Shown here: in pieces, positions 1 to 6,918 of the stretch | Layout of the letters: each line of letters begins with the position of its first letter | Numbering within the stretch: position 1 is the stretch's first letter | Assembly: GCA_937934165.1 (NCBI GenBank) | Contig: CALGZX010000080.1 | Span: 1 to 16,677 of the forward strand | Length of the DNA stretch: 16,677 nucleotides | Origin: an uncultured Collinsella sp. | GTDB taxonomy: Bacteria; Actinomycetota; Coriobacteriia; Coriobacteriales; Coriobacteriaceae | Direction of reading: 5' to 3' | The notes under the pieces: generated by a model | What the model saw: only the letters and a program-made list of their open reading frames with translations | Told to the model about the DNA's origin: nothing | Database searches by the model: none | Program-made: the position numbers and the translations under genes

Positions 1-7
1 TTCGCTG

Positions 8-37
8 GAGGGTCGCTGTTTGGCGACCCTCTTTTTT
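8..37 (+). terminator. Rho-independent terminator of an upstream gene
   Basis: A perfect 9-bp stem (GAGGGTCGC at 8-16 with GCGACCCTC at 23-31) encloses a 6-nt loop and is followed directly by six T residues (32-37). It lies ahead of the alaS promoter candidate, so it most likely ends transcription of a gene to the left of the window. Only seven bases before it are visible, so an attenuator role cannot be excluded. No T-box-like sequence is seen. Confidence 0.85.
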
Positions 38-63
38 GCACAGGCGCGGCGGGATGGTAATAT
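35..63 (+). promoter_or_regulatory. Putative promoter for the alaS operon
   Basis: TAATAT at 58-63 is a good -10 box preceded by TG one base upstream (extended -10). TTTGCA at 35-40, 17 bp upstream, is a weak -35 box with 4 of 6 consensus bases. The expected start would be near 70, giving a leader of about 40 nt before the alaS start codon. The position between the terminator and the gene supports it. It is inferred from sequence only. Confidence 0.5.
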
Positions 64-109
64 CGTTACGTTTGAACTGTTTCGATGTGAAACCGAGGAG
101 ATTCCCTCT

Positions 110-2767
110 ATGAGTGCTGACTACCCGTCAATGACTACGGCCGAGATTCGCTCCAAGTTCCTCAACTTCTTTGAGGAGCGCGGTCTTAAGCTCTATCCTT
201 CTTCGTCCCTCGTCCCCGACGATCCTTCACTGCTGCTTGCCAACGCCGGCATGAACCAGTTTAAGGAGTACTACCAGGGCAAGAAGACCATGAAGGAGAT
301 TGGCGCGATCTCCTGCCAGAAGTGCGTCCGCACCAACGACATCGACTGCATCGGCGAGGACGGCCGTCACCTGTCGTTCTTCGAGATGCTCGGCGATTTC
401 TCTTTTGGCGGCGTCTCCAAGGAGCAGGCTTGCGCCTGGGCCTTTGAGCTCATCACCAAGGAGTTCAAGCTGCCGCTCGACCGCCTGTACTTTACCGTCT
501 TTACCGAGGACGACGAGACCCACGACGTGTGGCGTTCTCTGGGCGTTGCCGAGGACCACATCTCCCGCCTGGGCGAGGACGACAACTTCTGGGCCGCTGG
601 CCCCACCGGCCCCTGCGGTCCGTGCTCCGAGATCTACTTTGACATGGGCGAGGAGGTCGGCTGCGGCAGCCCCGACTGCAAGCCTGGCTGCGACTGCGAC
701 CGCTTCCTTGAGTTCTGGAACCTTGTGTTTACCCAGTACGACCGTCAGGAGGACGGCTCCATGCCGGAGCTGCCGCACCGCAACCTCGATACGGGCATGG
801 GCCTGGAGCGCATGGCCGCCATCATGCAGCACAAGACCGCCAATTACGACGGCGACTTGATGCAGCATCTCATCAAGCTGGGCGAGGAGATCAGCGGCAA
901 GACCTATGACGCCGATGATTACTCCGGCGCCAGCCGCTCGCTGCGCATCATCGCCGATCACTCCCGTGCCGTCGACTTTATGATTTCCGACGGCATCCTC
1001 CCCGGTAACGAGGGTCGCGAGTACGTCCTTCGCCGTCTGCTCCGCCGTGCCGTGTTCCACGGTCGCCTGCTGGGTATCGAGGGTGCCTTCCTGACCAAGT
1101 TCATCGACGAGGTCAACGCTCAGATGGGCGAGGCCTATCCTGAGCTGCTCAAGAACGTCGCGCTCGTCAAGGGTATCGTCGCCTCCGAGGAGGAGCGTTT
1201 CTCCACGACGCTCGAAAACGGTCGCGTCTACCTGGATGAGGCCCTGGCAGCGCTTGCCGAGGGTGCTGTGCTTCCGGGCGATGTTGCCTTTAAGCTGCAC
1301 GACACCTTTGGTTTCCCCATCGACCTGACCGTCGAGATCGCCGGCACCGCTGGCCACGATGTCGACACGGACGGCTTTACCGCCTGCATGGAGGACCAGA
1401 AGGCCCGCGCCCGCGCTAACGCAAAGGGCGATGCCTGGGGCAGCTTCAACGATGTGTGGGTCGAGCTTTCCGACAAGGTCGCAGCGACCGAGTTCGACGG
1501 CTATGACAACGATGTGATCGAGGGCGCCAAGGTTGTCGCCATCGTGCGCAACGGCGAGTCCGTCGAGTCCGCTGCCGCCGGCGAGGACGTCGAGGTCGTG
1601 CTCGACCGCACCCCGTTCTACGCCGAGATGGGTGGCCAGCAGGGCGATGCCGGAAAGCTTTCCGCCGAGGGCGTTGTTCTTACCGTTTCCGATACCAAGA
1701 ACCACAACGGCCTGTATGCCCACGTCGCGCACGTTGCCGAGGGCACGCTGACCGTCGGTGCCGCTGTGACCGCCGCGCTTGACGCCGAGCGCCGTGGCTT
1801 CCTGCGCCGCAACCACACCGCCACGCACCTGCTCGACGCTGCCCTTAAGCAGGTCCTGGGCGAGCACGTCTCCCAGGCCGGCTCGCTGGTGACGCCCGAG
1901 CACCTGCGCTTTGACTTTACACACTTCGAGGCCCTGTCCTCCGAGCAGCTCAAGGCTGTCGAGGACCTGGTCAACCAGCAGATCTTCGCTTCCAAGCCGG
2001 TCGTGACCCGTGTCATGGGCATCGACGAGGCTAAGGCTGCCGGCGCTGTCGCCCTGTTTGGCGAGAAGTATGGCGACGTCGTCCGCGTTGTCTCCGTGGG
2101 CGCTGAGGACCAGCCGTTCTCCCGCGAACTCTGCGGTGGCACACACGCTGCCAACACCGCCGAGATCGGCCTGTTCAAGATCATTTCCGAGTCCTCCACG
2201 GGCTCCAATGTCCGCCGTATCGAGGCCGTGACCTCTAAGGGTGCCCTCGACTATATGGCCGACCGCCTGGCACTCGTTGACGCCGCTGCTACTGCGCTCA
2301 AGTGCCGCGTCGACGAGGTTCCCGCTCGCGTGGAGAACCTGCAGGCCGAGCTGCGCGAGACGTCCAATAAGCTCAAGAAGGCTCTGACCGGTGGCTCCTC
2401 CGACGCCATCTCCAGCGCCATCGAGGGCGCCGTCGAGCTGAATGGCTACAAGCTCGTTGTTGCTGAGCTTCAGGGTCTCGAGGCCGCTGACCTGCGCAAC
2501 GTTTGGGATACCGTGCACCAGAAGGTCGCCGGCCCTGTCGCCTGCGTTGTTGCCAGCGTGACTGAGAAGGGCACTCCGGCCCTGCTCGCTGCCGGCTCCG
2601 ATGACGCCGTCAAGGCCGGTTTCCACGCCGGTAACGTGATCAAGCAGATCGCGGGTCTGGTCGACGGTCGCGGTGGCGGTCGTCCCAACATGGCCCAGGC
2701 CGGTGGCAAGAACGCTGCCGGCATCGCCGATGCCCTCGCGGCCGCTAAGACCGCGCTCGGCGCCTAA
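110..2767 (+). CDS. alaS: Alanyl-tRNA synthetase
   Basis: Charges tRNA-Ala with alanine in the cytoplasm and edits mischarged Ser/Gly. The 885-residue product matches the usual length of about 875. The class II catalytic part is visible at the N-terminus, including GMNQFKEYYQGKK, CVRTNDID and FFEMLGDFSFGG. The editing and zinc site appears as NHTATHLL and, further on, CGGTHAANT, followed by the C-Ala region ending in a Gly-rich segment (DGRGGGRPNMAQAGG). The ATG at 110 is preferred over the upstream in-frame codons because GAGGAG at 95-100 sits 9 nt before it and the family N-terminus begins here (TTAEIRSKFLNFFEERG). It is the first gene of the operon continuing into ruvX, 17 nt downstream. 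Cys-rich residues after the GPTGPCGPCSEIYFD motif are normal for Gram-positive AlaRS. Confidence 0.98.
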   Translation: MSADYPSMTTAEIRSKFLNFFEERGLKLYPSSSLVPDDPSLLLANAGMNQFKEYYQGKKTMKEIGAISCQKCVRTNDIDCIGEDGRHLSFFEMLGDFSFGGVSKEQACAWAFELITKEFKLPLDRLYFTVFTEDDETHDVWRSLGVAEDHISRLGEDDNFWAAGPTGPCGPCSEIYFDMGEEVGCGSPDCKPGCDCDRFLEFWNLVFTQYDRQEDGSMPELPHRNLDTGMGLERMAAIMQHKTANYDGDLMQHLIKLGEEISGKTYDADDYSGASRSLRIIADHSRAVDFMISDGILPGNEGREYVLRRLLRRAVFHGRLLGIEGAFLTKFIDEVNAQMGEAYPELLKNVALVKGIVASEEERFSTTLENGRVYLDEALAALAEGAVLPGDVAFKLHDTFGFPIDLTVEIAGTAGHDVDTDGFTACMEDQKARARANAKGDAWGSFNDVWVELSDKVAATEFDGYDNDVIEGAKVVAIVRNGESVESAAAGEDVEVVLDRTPFYAEMGGQQGDAGKLSAEGVVLTVSDTKNHNGLYAHVAHVAEGTLTVGAAVTAALDAERRGFLRRNHTATHLLDAALKQVLGEHVSQAGSLVTPEHLRFDFTHFEALSSEQLKAVEDLVNQQIFASKPVVTRVMGIDEAKAAGAVALFGEKYGDVVRVVSVGAEDQPFSRELCGGTHAANTAEIGLFKIISESSTGSNVRRIEAVTSKGALDYMADRLALVDAAATALKCRVDEVPARVENLQAELRETSNKLKKALTGGSSDAISSAIEGAVELNGYKLVVAELQGLEAADLRNVWDTVHQKVAGPVACVVASVTEKGTPALLAAGSDDAVKAGFHAGNVIKQIAGLVDGRGGGRPNMAQAGGKNAAGIADALAAAKTALGA

Positions 2768-2784
2768 GAATCTAAGAAGTCGCT

Positions 2785-3213
2785 GTGGTTGCGCTCGCGC
2801 TGGACATAGGGGAGACCAGGATTGGCATCGCCGTCTCGAGCCGTGATGGCAAGATGGCGATGCCTGTCAAGGTGCTTCCGGCTGCCGAGGTCACCGGTAT
2901 GGCCAAGACGTTCCGCTACCTGGTGGAGGACTATGAGCCCGATATCCTGGTAAGCGGACGTCCCCTGACCATGGCCGGTGAGCCCGGCCCTCAGGCCGAG
3001 CGCGTTGCCGCTGTGGCGCAAAAGATTGCCGACGAGCTCGATCTTCCGTTGGAGTTTGAGGACGAGCGTCTGTCCTCGCAAGAGGCCAAGCGTATCCTGC
3101 GCGAGCAGGGACTCAACGAAAAGCAGATGAGGGGCAAGATCGACATGATTGCCGCCAGCCTGTTTTTGCAGACGTGGCTCGATCGTAAAAACGAGGAGGT
3201 TTCGCATGCCTAG
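2785..3213 (+). CDS. ruvX: RuvX/YqgF-family pre-16S rRNA nuclease, putative Holliday junction resolvase
   Basis: A small RNase H-fold protein of 142 residues, the usual family length. In other bacteria YqgF matures the 16S rRNA 5' end, and it was originally predicted to be a Holliday junction resolvase. Family motifs are intact: ALDIGETRIGIAVS at the N-terminus with catalytic Asp7, the FEDERLSSQEA strand (residues 91-101, Asp93/Glu94) and KIDMIAASLFLQTWL with Asp120. The start is GTG at 2785, because family proteins begin only a few residues before the first motif and no ATG is available. The ribosome binding site is weak (AAGAAG). It follows alaS closely and overlaps mltG by 8 nt. The alaS-yqgF-mltG order is widespread in Gram-positive bacteria. 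Confidence 0.93.
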   Translation: MVALALDIGETRIGIAVSSRDGKMAMPVKVLPAAEVTGMAKTFRYLVEDYEPDILVSGRPLTMAGEPGPQAERVAAVAQKIADELDLPLEFEDERLSSQEAKRILREQGLNEKQMRGKIDMIAASLFLQTWLDRKNEEVSHA

Positions 3214-4639
3214 TGCTTCCGATCCGCGCCAGCCGAATCGTACACAGCAGCCGGCGTCGCGCCCTGCCCAGCCTGGCCAGCGTCCGGCACAGCCGACGCA
3301 GCGCGCAGCTCAGCCTGCCGCGCGCCCAGCGCAGTCCTTCTCTCGTTCGGCCCAACCTGTTCAACGGACGGGTCAGCACCCTTCTGCTCGTTCGGTTCAG
3401 CATTCGGCTTCTCACGCGGCTCAGCAGCCCACTGCTCGTACGGCCCAGCCTGCAGGCGGCACCCGCTTTAAGCAGCAGGCACCTACCCAGCGAACGCAGG
3501 CCCCCCAATCGCATTCGCATCACGCTCGCGGTTCGCATGGCGTTGCTCCGGCGACCCGCTCGAGCTACAACACGCATGCTCGTCGCGGTGCTCAAAAGAA
3601 GAGTTCTCCGGGTCCCATGATCATCGGCGTTGTGGTGTCGGTGCTCGCGCTTGCTGCGATCGCTTTCTTTGTCGTACCGGCCGTCAAGGGCTTCTTTGCC
3701 GGTGGGGATACCAAGGTCACGGCTGGTCAGCAGGTTACGGTGACCATTCCCGATGGTGCTTCGGGCGATACTATCGCCTCGATTCTCTCCGAGAACCATA
3801 TCGTCGAAAATCCCAAGGATTATTATGCGGCGGTGAAAAAGCTCAACGCCGATATGTCGCTCAAGCCTGGTGATTATTCGTTCACCACACTCATGGATGC
3901 GACCAAGGTTGTTCAGCAGCTCATGGAAGGCCCCAACGCGGGCTCCAGTGCGCTGACTATCCCTGAGGGCCTGACGGTCGATCAAGTCGCCGACCGTGTG
4001 GCCCAGGCCTACGACAGCATCTCTAAGGAAGACTTCCTCAACCAGGCCAAGGCCTCCAACTACGTGGACGACTATAGCTTCCTTAAGGGCGCCGCCAACG
4101 ATTCGCTCGAGGGTTTCTTGTTCCCCAAGACCTATTCGTTGGGTGATTCGCCGACGGCCGATGGCGTGATTCGCGCTATGCTCGATCAGTTTAAGACCGA
4201 GTACAAGTCGCTTGACTTTGCGAGCTGCGAAGCCAAGATCAAGGAACGCTACGGTGTGGAGATGTCCGACTACGACATCGTCAACTTGGCCTCTATCGTT
4301 GAGCGCGAGGGCCTCAACGCCGATCAACGTGCGCACGTGGCCTCGGTCTTCTACAACCGCCTTGCCGGCAAGCTCGACGGTCTGCGCTATCTCAACAGCG
4401 ATGCGACCATGATGTATGTCACCGGTGGCGAGGTTACCGCCGACGACCTGCAGAGCGATAGTCCGTATAACACCTATAAGCACGAGGGCCTACCGCCCAC
4501 GCCCATCTGCTCTCCGTCGCTCGAGGCACTCAAGGCCACGCTTGAGCCGACCGACTCCGATGACCTGTATTTCTACATTACGCAGGACGAGGAGTACTTC
4601 TCGCAAACCTATGAAGAGCATCAACAGTCTTGGAATTAG
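3206..4639 (+). CDS. mltG: MltG/YceG endolytic murein transglycosylase
   Basis: A membrane-anchored lytic transglycosylase thought to cut nascent glycan strands and so set their length. The 477-residue product has three parts. Residues 1-135 are a cytoplasmic tail very rich in Gln, Pro, Ala, Arg and Ser. Residues about 137-159 form one membrane span. The extracellular part carries the YceG domain with LEGFLFPKTY (301-310), LASIVEREG (361-369, catalytic Glu366) and the closing YNTYKHEGLPPTPICSPS signature (421-438). The ATG at 3206 is chosen because GAGGAGGT at 3193-3200 lies 5 nt before it; the reading frame extends upstream only inside ruvX. It overlaps the ruvX stop, which suggests translational coupling. 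The long disordered tail is the only unusual part. Confidence 0.95.
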   Translation: MPSASDPRQPNRTQQPASRPAQPGQRPAQPTQRAAQPAARPAQSFSRSAQPVQRTGQHPSARSVQHSASHAAQQPTARTAQPAGGTRFKQQAPTQRTQAPQSHSHHARGSHGVAPATRSSYNTHARRGAQKKSSPGPMIIGVVVSVLALAAIAFFVVPAVKGFFAGGDTKVTAGQQVTVTIPDGASGDTIASILSENHIVENPKDYYAAVKKLNADMSLKPGDYSFTTLMDATKVVQQLMEGPNAGSSALTIPEGLTVDQVADRVAQAYDSISKEDFLNQAKASNYVDDYSFLKGAANDSLEGFLFPKTYSLGDSPTADGVIRAMLDQFKTEYKSLDFASCEAKIKERYGVEMSDYDIVNLASIVEREGLNADQRAHVASVFYNRLAGKLDGLRYLNSDATMMYVTGGEVTADDLQSDSPYNTYKHEGLPPTPICSPSLEALKATLEPTDSDDLYFYITQDEEYFSQTYEEHQQSWN

Positions 4640-4640
4640 C

Positions 4641-5138
4641 ATGAGGATTTTTAGCCCCAAACGATACGTTGCCTCGGTCGATCGCATCGACCTTGATACC
4701 CTGTGGGCCGACGGCAAACGCGCCATTCTGCTCGATCGCGATAACACCCTGGTGCCGCGCGACACCGAGCAGGTTCCCGCCGCGGTTTCCGCTTGGCTCG
4801 ACGCCGCCCGCGCCAAAGGCTTTAAGCTGTGCATGGTGTCCAACAACTGGCATCGCGACCAGGTCATGAGCTCTGCACGCGAGCTGGGACTCGAGGCCAT
4901 CAGCCACGCCATGAAGCCGGCGCCGTTTGCCCTCAAGGCGGGTCTTAAGCGCCTCGGCGCCACGGCCGACGAGGCGGTGCTGATCGGTGATCAGCTCTAC
5001 ACTGACGTGTGGAGCGGCAATTTCGCCGGCGTCGATACCATACTGGTAAAGCCGCAGGCGACGCAGGACCTGTGGTATACGCAGATCTTCCGTATCTTTG
5101 AGCGCCGGGCCCTGCGCGACCTTCCCTGCGAGGAATAG
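4641..5138 (+). CDS. YqeG-family HAD phosphatase (IIIA type)
   Basis: A 165-residue haloacid-dehalogenase-type phosphatase resembling Bacillus YqeG, a family related to the phosphatidylglycerophosphate phosphatase Gep4. Visible motifs are the nucleophile loop LLDRDNTLV with Asp32 and Asp34, motif II VSNN (66-69), the motif III lysine in MKPAP (Lys92), and the motif IV acidic loop IGDQLYTD (115-122, Asp117 and Asp122). The small cap-less layout fits subclass IIIA. The start is the ATG one base after the mltG stop. No separate strong ribosome binding site is visible, so re-initiation after mltG is likely. The true substrate cannot be read from the sequence: a phosphatidylglycerophosphatase role is a family-based possibility, not a firm call. 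Confidence 0.88.
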   Translation: MRIFSPKRYVASVDRIDLDTLWADGKRAILLDRDNTLVPRDTEQVPAAVSAWLDAARAKGFKLCMVSNNWHRDQVMSSARELGLEAISHAMKPAPFALKAGLKRLGATADEAVLIGDQLYTDVWSGNFAGVDTILVKPQATQDLWYTQIFRIFERRALRDLPCEE

Positions 5139-5146
5139 GTTTCGCC

Positions 5147-5680
5147 ATGTCTCAGCACATCAAACACGGCTGCGACCATATCTTCTTTATCGGCTTTTTG
5201 GGCGCGGGCAAATCGACGCTCGCGCGCAACGTCGGCACCATGTTCAAGCGGCGTTTTATCGATACCGACCGCCTGGTCGTGCGCCGTTGCGGTAAGTCGG
5301 TAACCGAGATTTTTGAGACCGAGGGTGAGGATCGTTTTCGCGAGCTCGAGACCTCGGCGCTCCGTTCGCTCCAAAGCGAGCGCAGTCTGTTGGTTTCGTG
5401 CGGTGGCGGTATCGTCGAGACGCCGGTGAATATTGAGCTGATGCACGAAATGGGTACGTGCGTGTACCTCGAGGGCGACTTTGAGGATTCGATTCGCCAG
5501 ATTCGTCGGTCCGACACGCGCCCCGATTTCCGCTCGCCCGAGCATGCCGCGCGCTTGTTTGAGCATCGCCGTCCGCTGTATCGCCAGGCCGCCGATATTA
5601 CCCTTGATATTCGCAACAAGTCCTTCGAGGACGTTTCCTACCTTTGTGCCGAGATGCTTTTGGAGCGTGGACTGCTATGA
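5147..5680 (+). CDS. aroK: Shikimate kinase
   Basis: Phosphorylates shikimate with ATP to shikimate 3-phosphate in the chorismate pathway. The 177-residue product has all key features: Walker A GFLGAGKST (16-24), the acidic IDTD motif (38-41), the shikimate-contacting FRELE with Arg65, CGGGIV (85-90), a lid arginine in TRP (Arg125) and RRPLYRQAAD near the C-terminus (141-150). About ten extra residues precede the first strand. The ATG at 5147 lies 8 nt after the yqeG stop with AGGT at 5137-5140 just before it. The aroB homologue follows with an ATGA overlap. Unlike that neighbour, this enzyme looks fully competent. Confidence 0.95.
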   Translation: MSQHIKHGCDHIFFIGFLGAGKSTLARNVGTMFKRRFIDTDRLVVRRCGKSVTEIFETEGEDRFRELETSALRSLQSERSLLVSCGGGIVETPVNIELMHEMGTCVYLEGDFEDSIRQIRRSDTRPDFRSPEHAARLFEHRRPLYRQAADITLDIRNKSFEDVSYLCAEMLLERGLL

Positions 5681-6786
5681 TTCGCCGCCAACTGATCAAT
5701 TTCCAAAACCGCAGCGTCGATGTCCGTGTCGGATTGGGCGCGTTCGATGAGCTGTCGCGTATGTTTGCCTCGGCTGTGGGCAAGCCTAAGCGCGCGATGG
5801 TGGTTTGGAACTCCGCCTCGTCAGAACGTTTTGATGAGGTCGTCGAGCATGCGCTGGTCGACGCCGGTTTTGCCGTGTCGCAGTTTTCCCTTGAGGTTTC
5901 GCCTGCTGGTGCCACGCTGGCCGATGCCGATACTATCTTTGGCGCCTTGTCTGCCAACGGCATTACCTGCGACGATCTGGTTGTCGCCGTTGGCGATGCC
6001 GCAACCTGCTCGGTTGTTAGCTGGTGCGCCAACCAGTGGTGTGGCCGAACCGAGTGCGCGCTGCTGCCGACGACCTTCGACGCCATGCTCACGGTCGCGA
6101 CGACCATGAAGCCGCTCATTGCCTCGTCGTCGAATGCGCTTCCCGCTATCGCGTTCCGTCCCGAACCGGGCTTGGTCGTGTGTGACCTCGACCTTGTTCG
6201 CGAGGCGGACCCCGAGGACCTCAAGCTCAGCTATGTGGTACTTGTTGGCACCATGCTTTCGAGCAGTAAGTCCCGTTGGAATCAGTTTACTGAGACCGTC
6301 CCCGAGATTCTCGCGGGCGAGGAGGTCGCGCTCGTCAATGCCGTTCAATGGTCTCAGACTGCCCGCAAGGACGTACTGATGGCCACGAACCCGAGCGCTC
6401 GCCATGCGCTCGATTTTGGCAAGACGGGGGAGCGTACCCTGCGCGCCTGCTTGGGCGATGCCGCTTCGCAGGTCCCTGCCTATCAGCTGTTATCCGAGGG
6501 CATGCGCTTTGAGGCGCGCCTAGCACATGATGCCTGCGACTTTGATATCGATTACGTCTTTGAGGTCGATGACTGCCTGGAGGACTTTGGTATCGAGGAA
6601 CTTGCCTTCGATCTGGAGCCTGCCGCATATATCGAGGAGTTCCGCAGACAGCAGTTCGCGCGCTCAAACCGCAGCATGCTGCCGCTGCCCGCGGCACTCG
6701 GCGCAATTCGCCTAACGAACGTTGAGGACGAGGTTCTTGAGCGCCATGCTCACGCCTACTTGGCTTCTCGTAAAGAACTTCTCTAA
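5677..6786 (+). CDS. Degenerate 3-dehydroquinate synthase (AroB) homologue, probably not a DHQ synthase
   Basis: The 369-residue protein has the length and layout of AroB and sits right after aroK (4-nt ATGA overlap), so common descent is likely. Recognisable AroB landmarks are DDLVVAVG (99-106), LPTT (130-133), VVCDLDLV (167-174), LDFGKT (245-250) and MLPLPAALG (334-342). The functional motifs are gone. The NAD-binding GGGxxGD reads GDAATCS (106-112). DSSVGGKT reads roughly LTVATTMKP. The EVIKYG segment carrying a zinc Glu and a catalytic Lys reads SYVVLVG (185-191). GHTFGHAxE reads GKTGERTLR (248-256). No HGEA motif is found. The frame is open throughout with normal codon use, so this is a maintained gene rather than a decayed one. 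A new binding or structural role is inferred, not shown. Confidence 0.8.
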   Translation: MIRRQLINFQNRSVDVRVGLGAFDELSRMFASAVGKPKRAMVVWNSASSERFDEVVEHALVDAGFAVSQFSLEVSPAGATLADADTIFGALSANGITCDDLVVAVGDAATCSVVSWCANQWCGRTECALLPTTFDAMLTVATTMKPLIASSSNALPAIAFRPEPGLVVCDLDLVREADPEDLKLSYVVLVGTMLSSSKSRWNQFTETVPEILAGEEVALVNAVQWSQTARKDVLMATNPSARHALDFGKTGERTLRACLGDAASQVPAYQLLSEGMRFEARLAHDACDFDIDYVFEVDDCLEDFGIEELAFDLEPAAYIEEFRRQQFARSNRSMLPLPAALGAIRLTNVEDEVLERHAHAYLASRKELL

Positions 6787-6792
6787 GATTTA

Positions 6793-6818
6793 TTGACTTC
6801 CATCGTCTTTCGTATCAT
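6793..6818 (+). promoter_or_regulatory. Possible promoter of the M24 peptidase gene
   Basis: TTGACT at 6793-6798 is a near-consensus -35 box, and TATCAT at 6813-6818 resembles a -10 box. The spacer is only 14 bp, short for a standard vegetative promoter, so the pairing is uncertain. If it is used, transcription would begin close to the first base of the large hairpin at 6824. Confidence 0.35.
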
Positions 6819-6823
6819 GTTGA

Positions 6824-6886
6824 GGGGCGGGTTTTCAATCGGTTGCGGATCGCATGCGATTCCGTCGTTCGGTTGAGACCCGTCCC
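6824..6886 (+). other. Long imperfect inverted repeat / RNA hairpin between aroB homologue and peptidase gene
   Basis: The outer stem pairs 6824-6832 with 6878-6886 (9 bp, one G-U). After one bulged T it continues 6834-6841 with 6870-6877 (8 bp, two G-U). A small internal loop follows, then an inner stem 6846-6852 with 6857-6864 (one bulged T at 6861) capped by CATG and containing the 12-bp palindrome ATCGCATGCGAT at 6849-6860. No T-tract follows, so a standard terminator is unlikely. It could be a 5'-end structure of the peptidase mRNA or the 3' end of the preceding operon. Function is unknown. Confidence 0.7.
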
Positions 6887-6918
6887 GTCTATCTTGAGAC
6901 AACAAGAAAGGAATCTGC

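Noticed and set aside
1..110. T-box riboswitch upstream of alaS
   Set aside because: Only the terminator-like hairpin is visible. The T-box consensus is not seen, and a promoter candidate lies after the hairpin, so an ordinary upstream terminator is simpler.
227..2626. A 799-codon open frame antisense to alaS
   Set aside because: It is a shadow of the high G/C third positions of alaS. The product is Gly/Leu/Val/Asp-rich low-complexity sequence with no recognisable domain, and no ribosome binding site supports it.
3230..3600. CRISPR-like or tandem repeat array in the mltG 5' part
   Set aside because: The repeated CAGCC/GCGCC words are irregular in length and spacing and lie in frame within the Q/P/A/R-rich coding tail.
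3113..4483. A 456-codon open frame antisense to mltG
   Set aside because: The product is compositionally biased, rich in Arg/Leu where it lies opposite the Q/P/R tail, with no domain; mltG is clearly the real gene.
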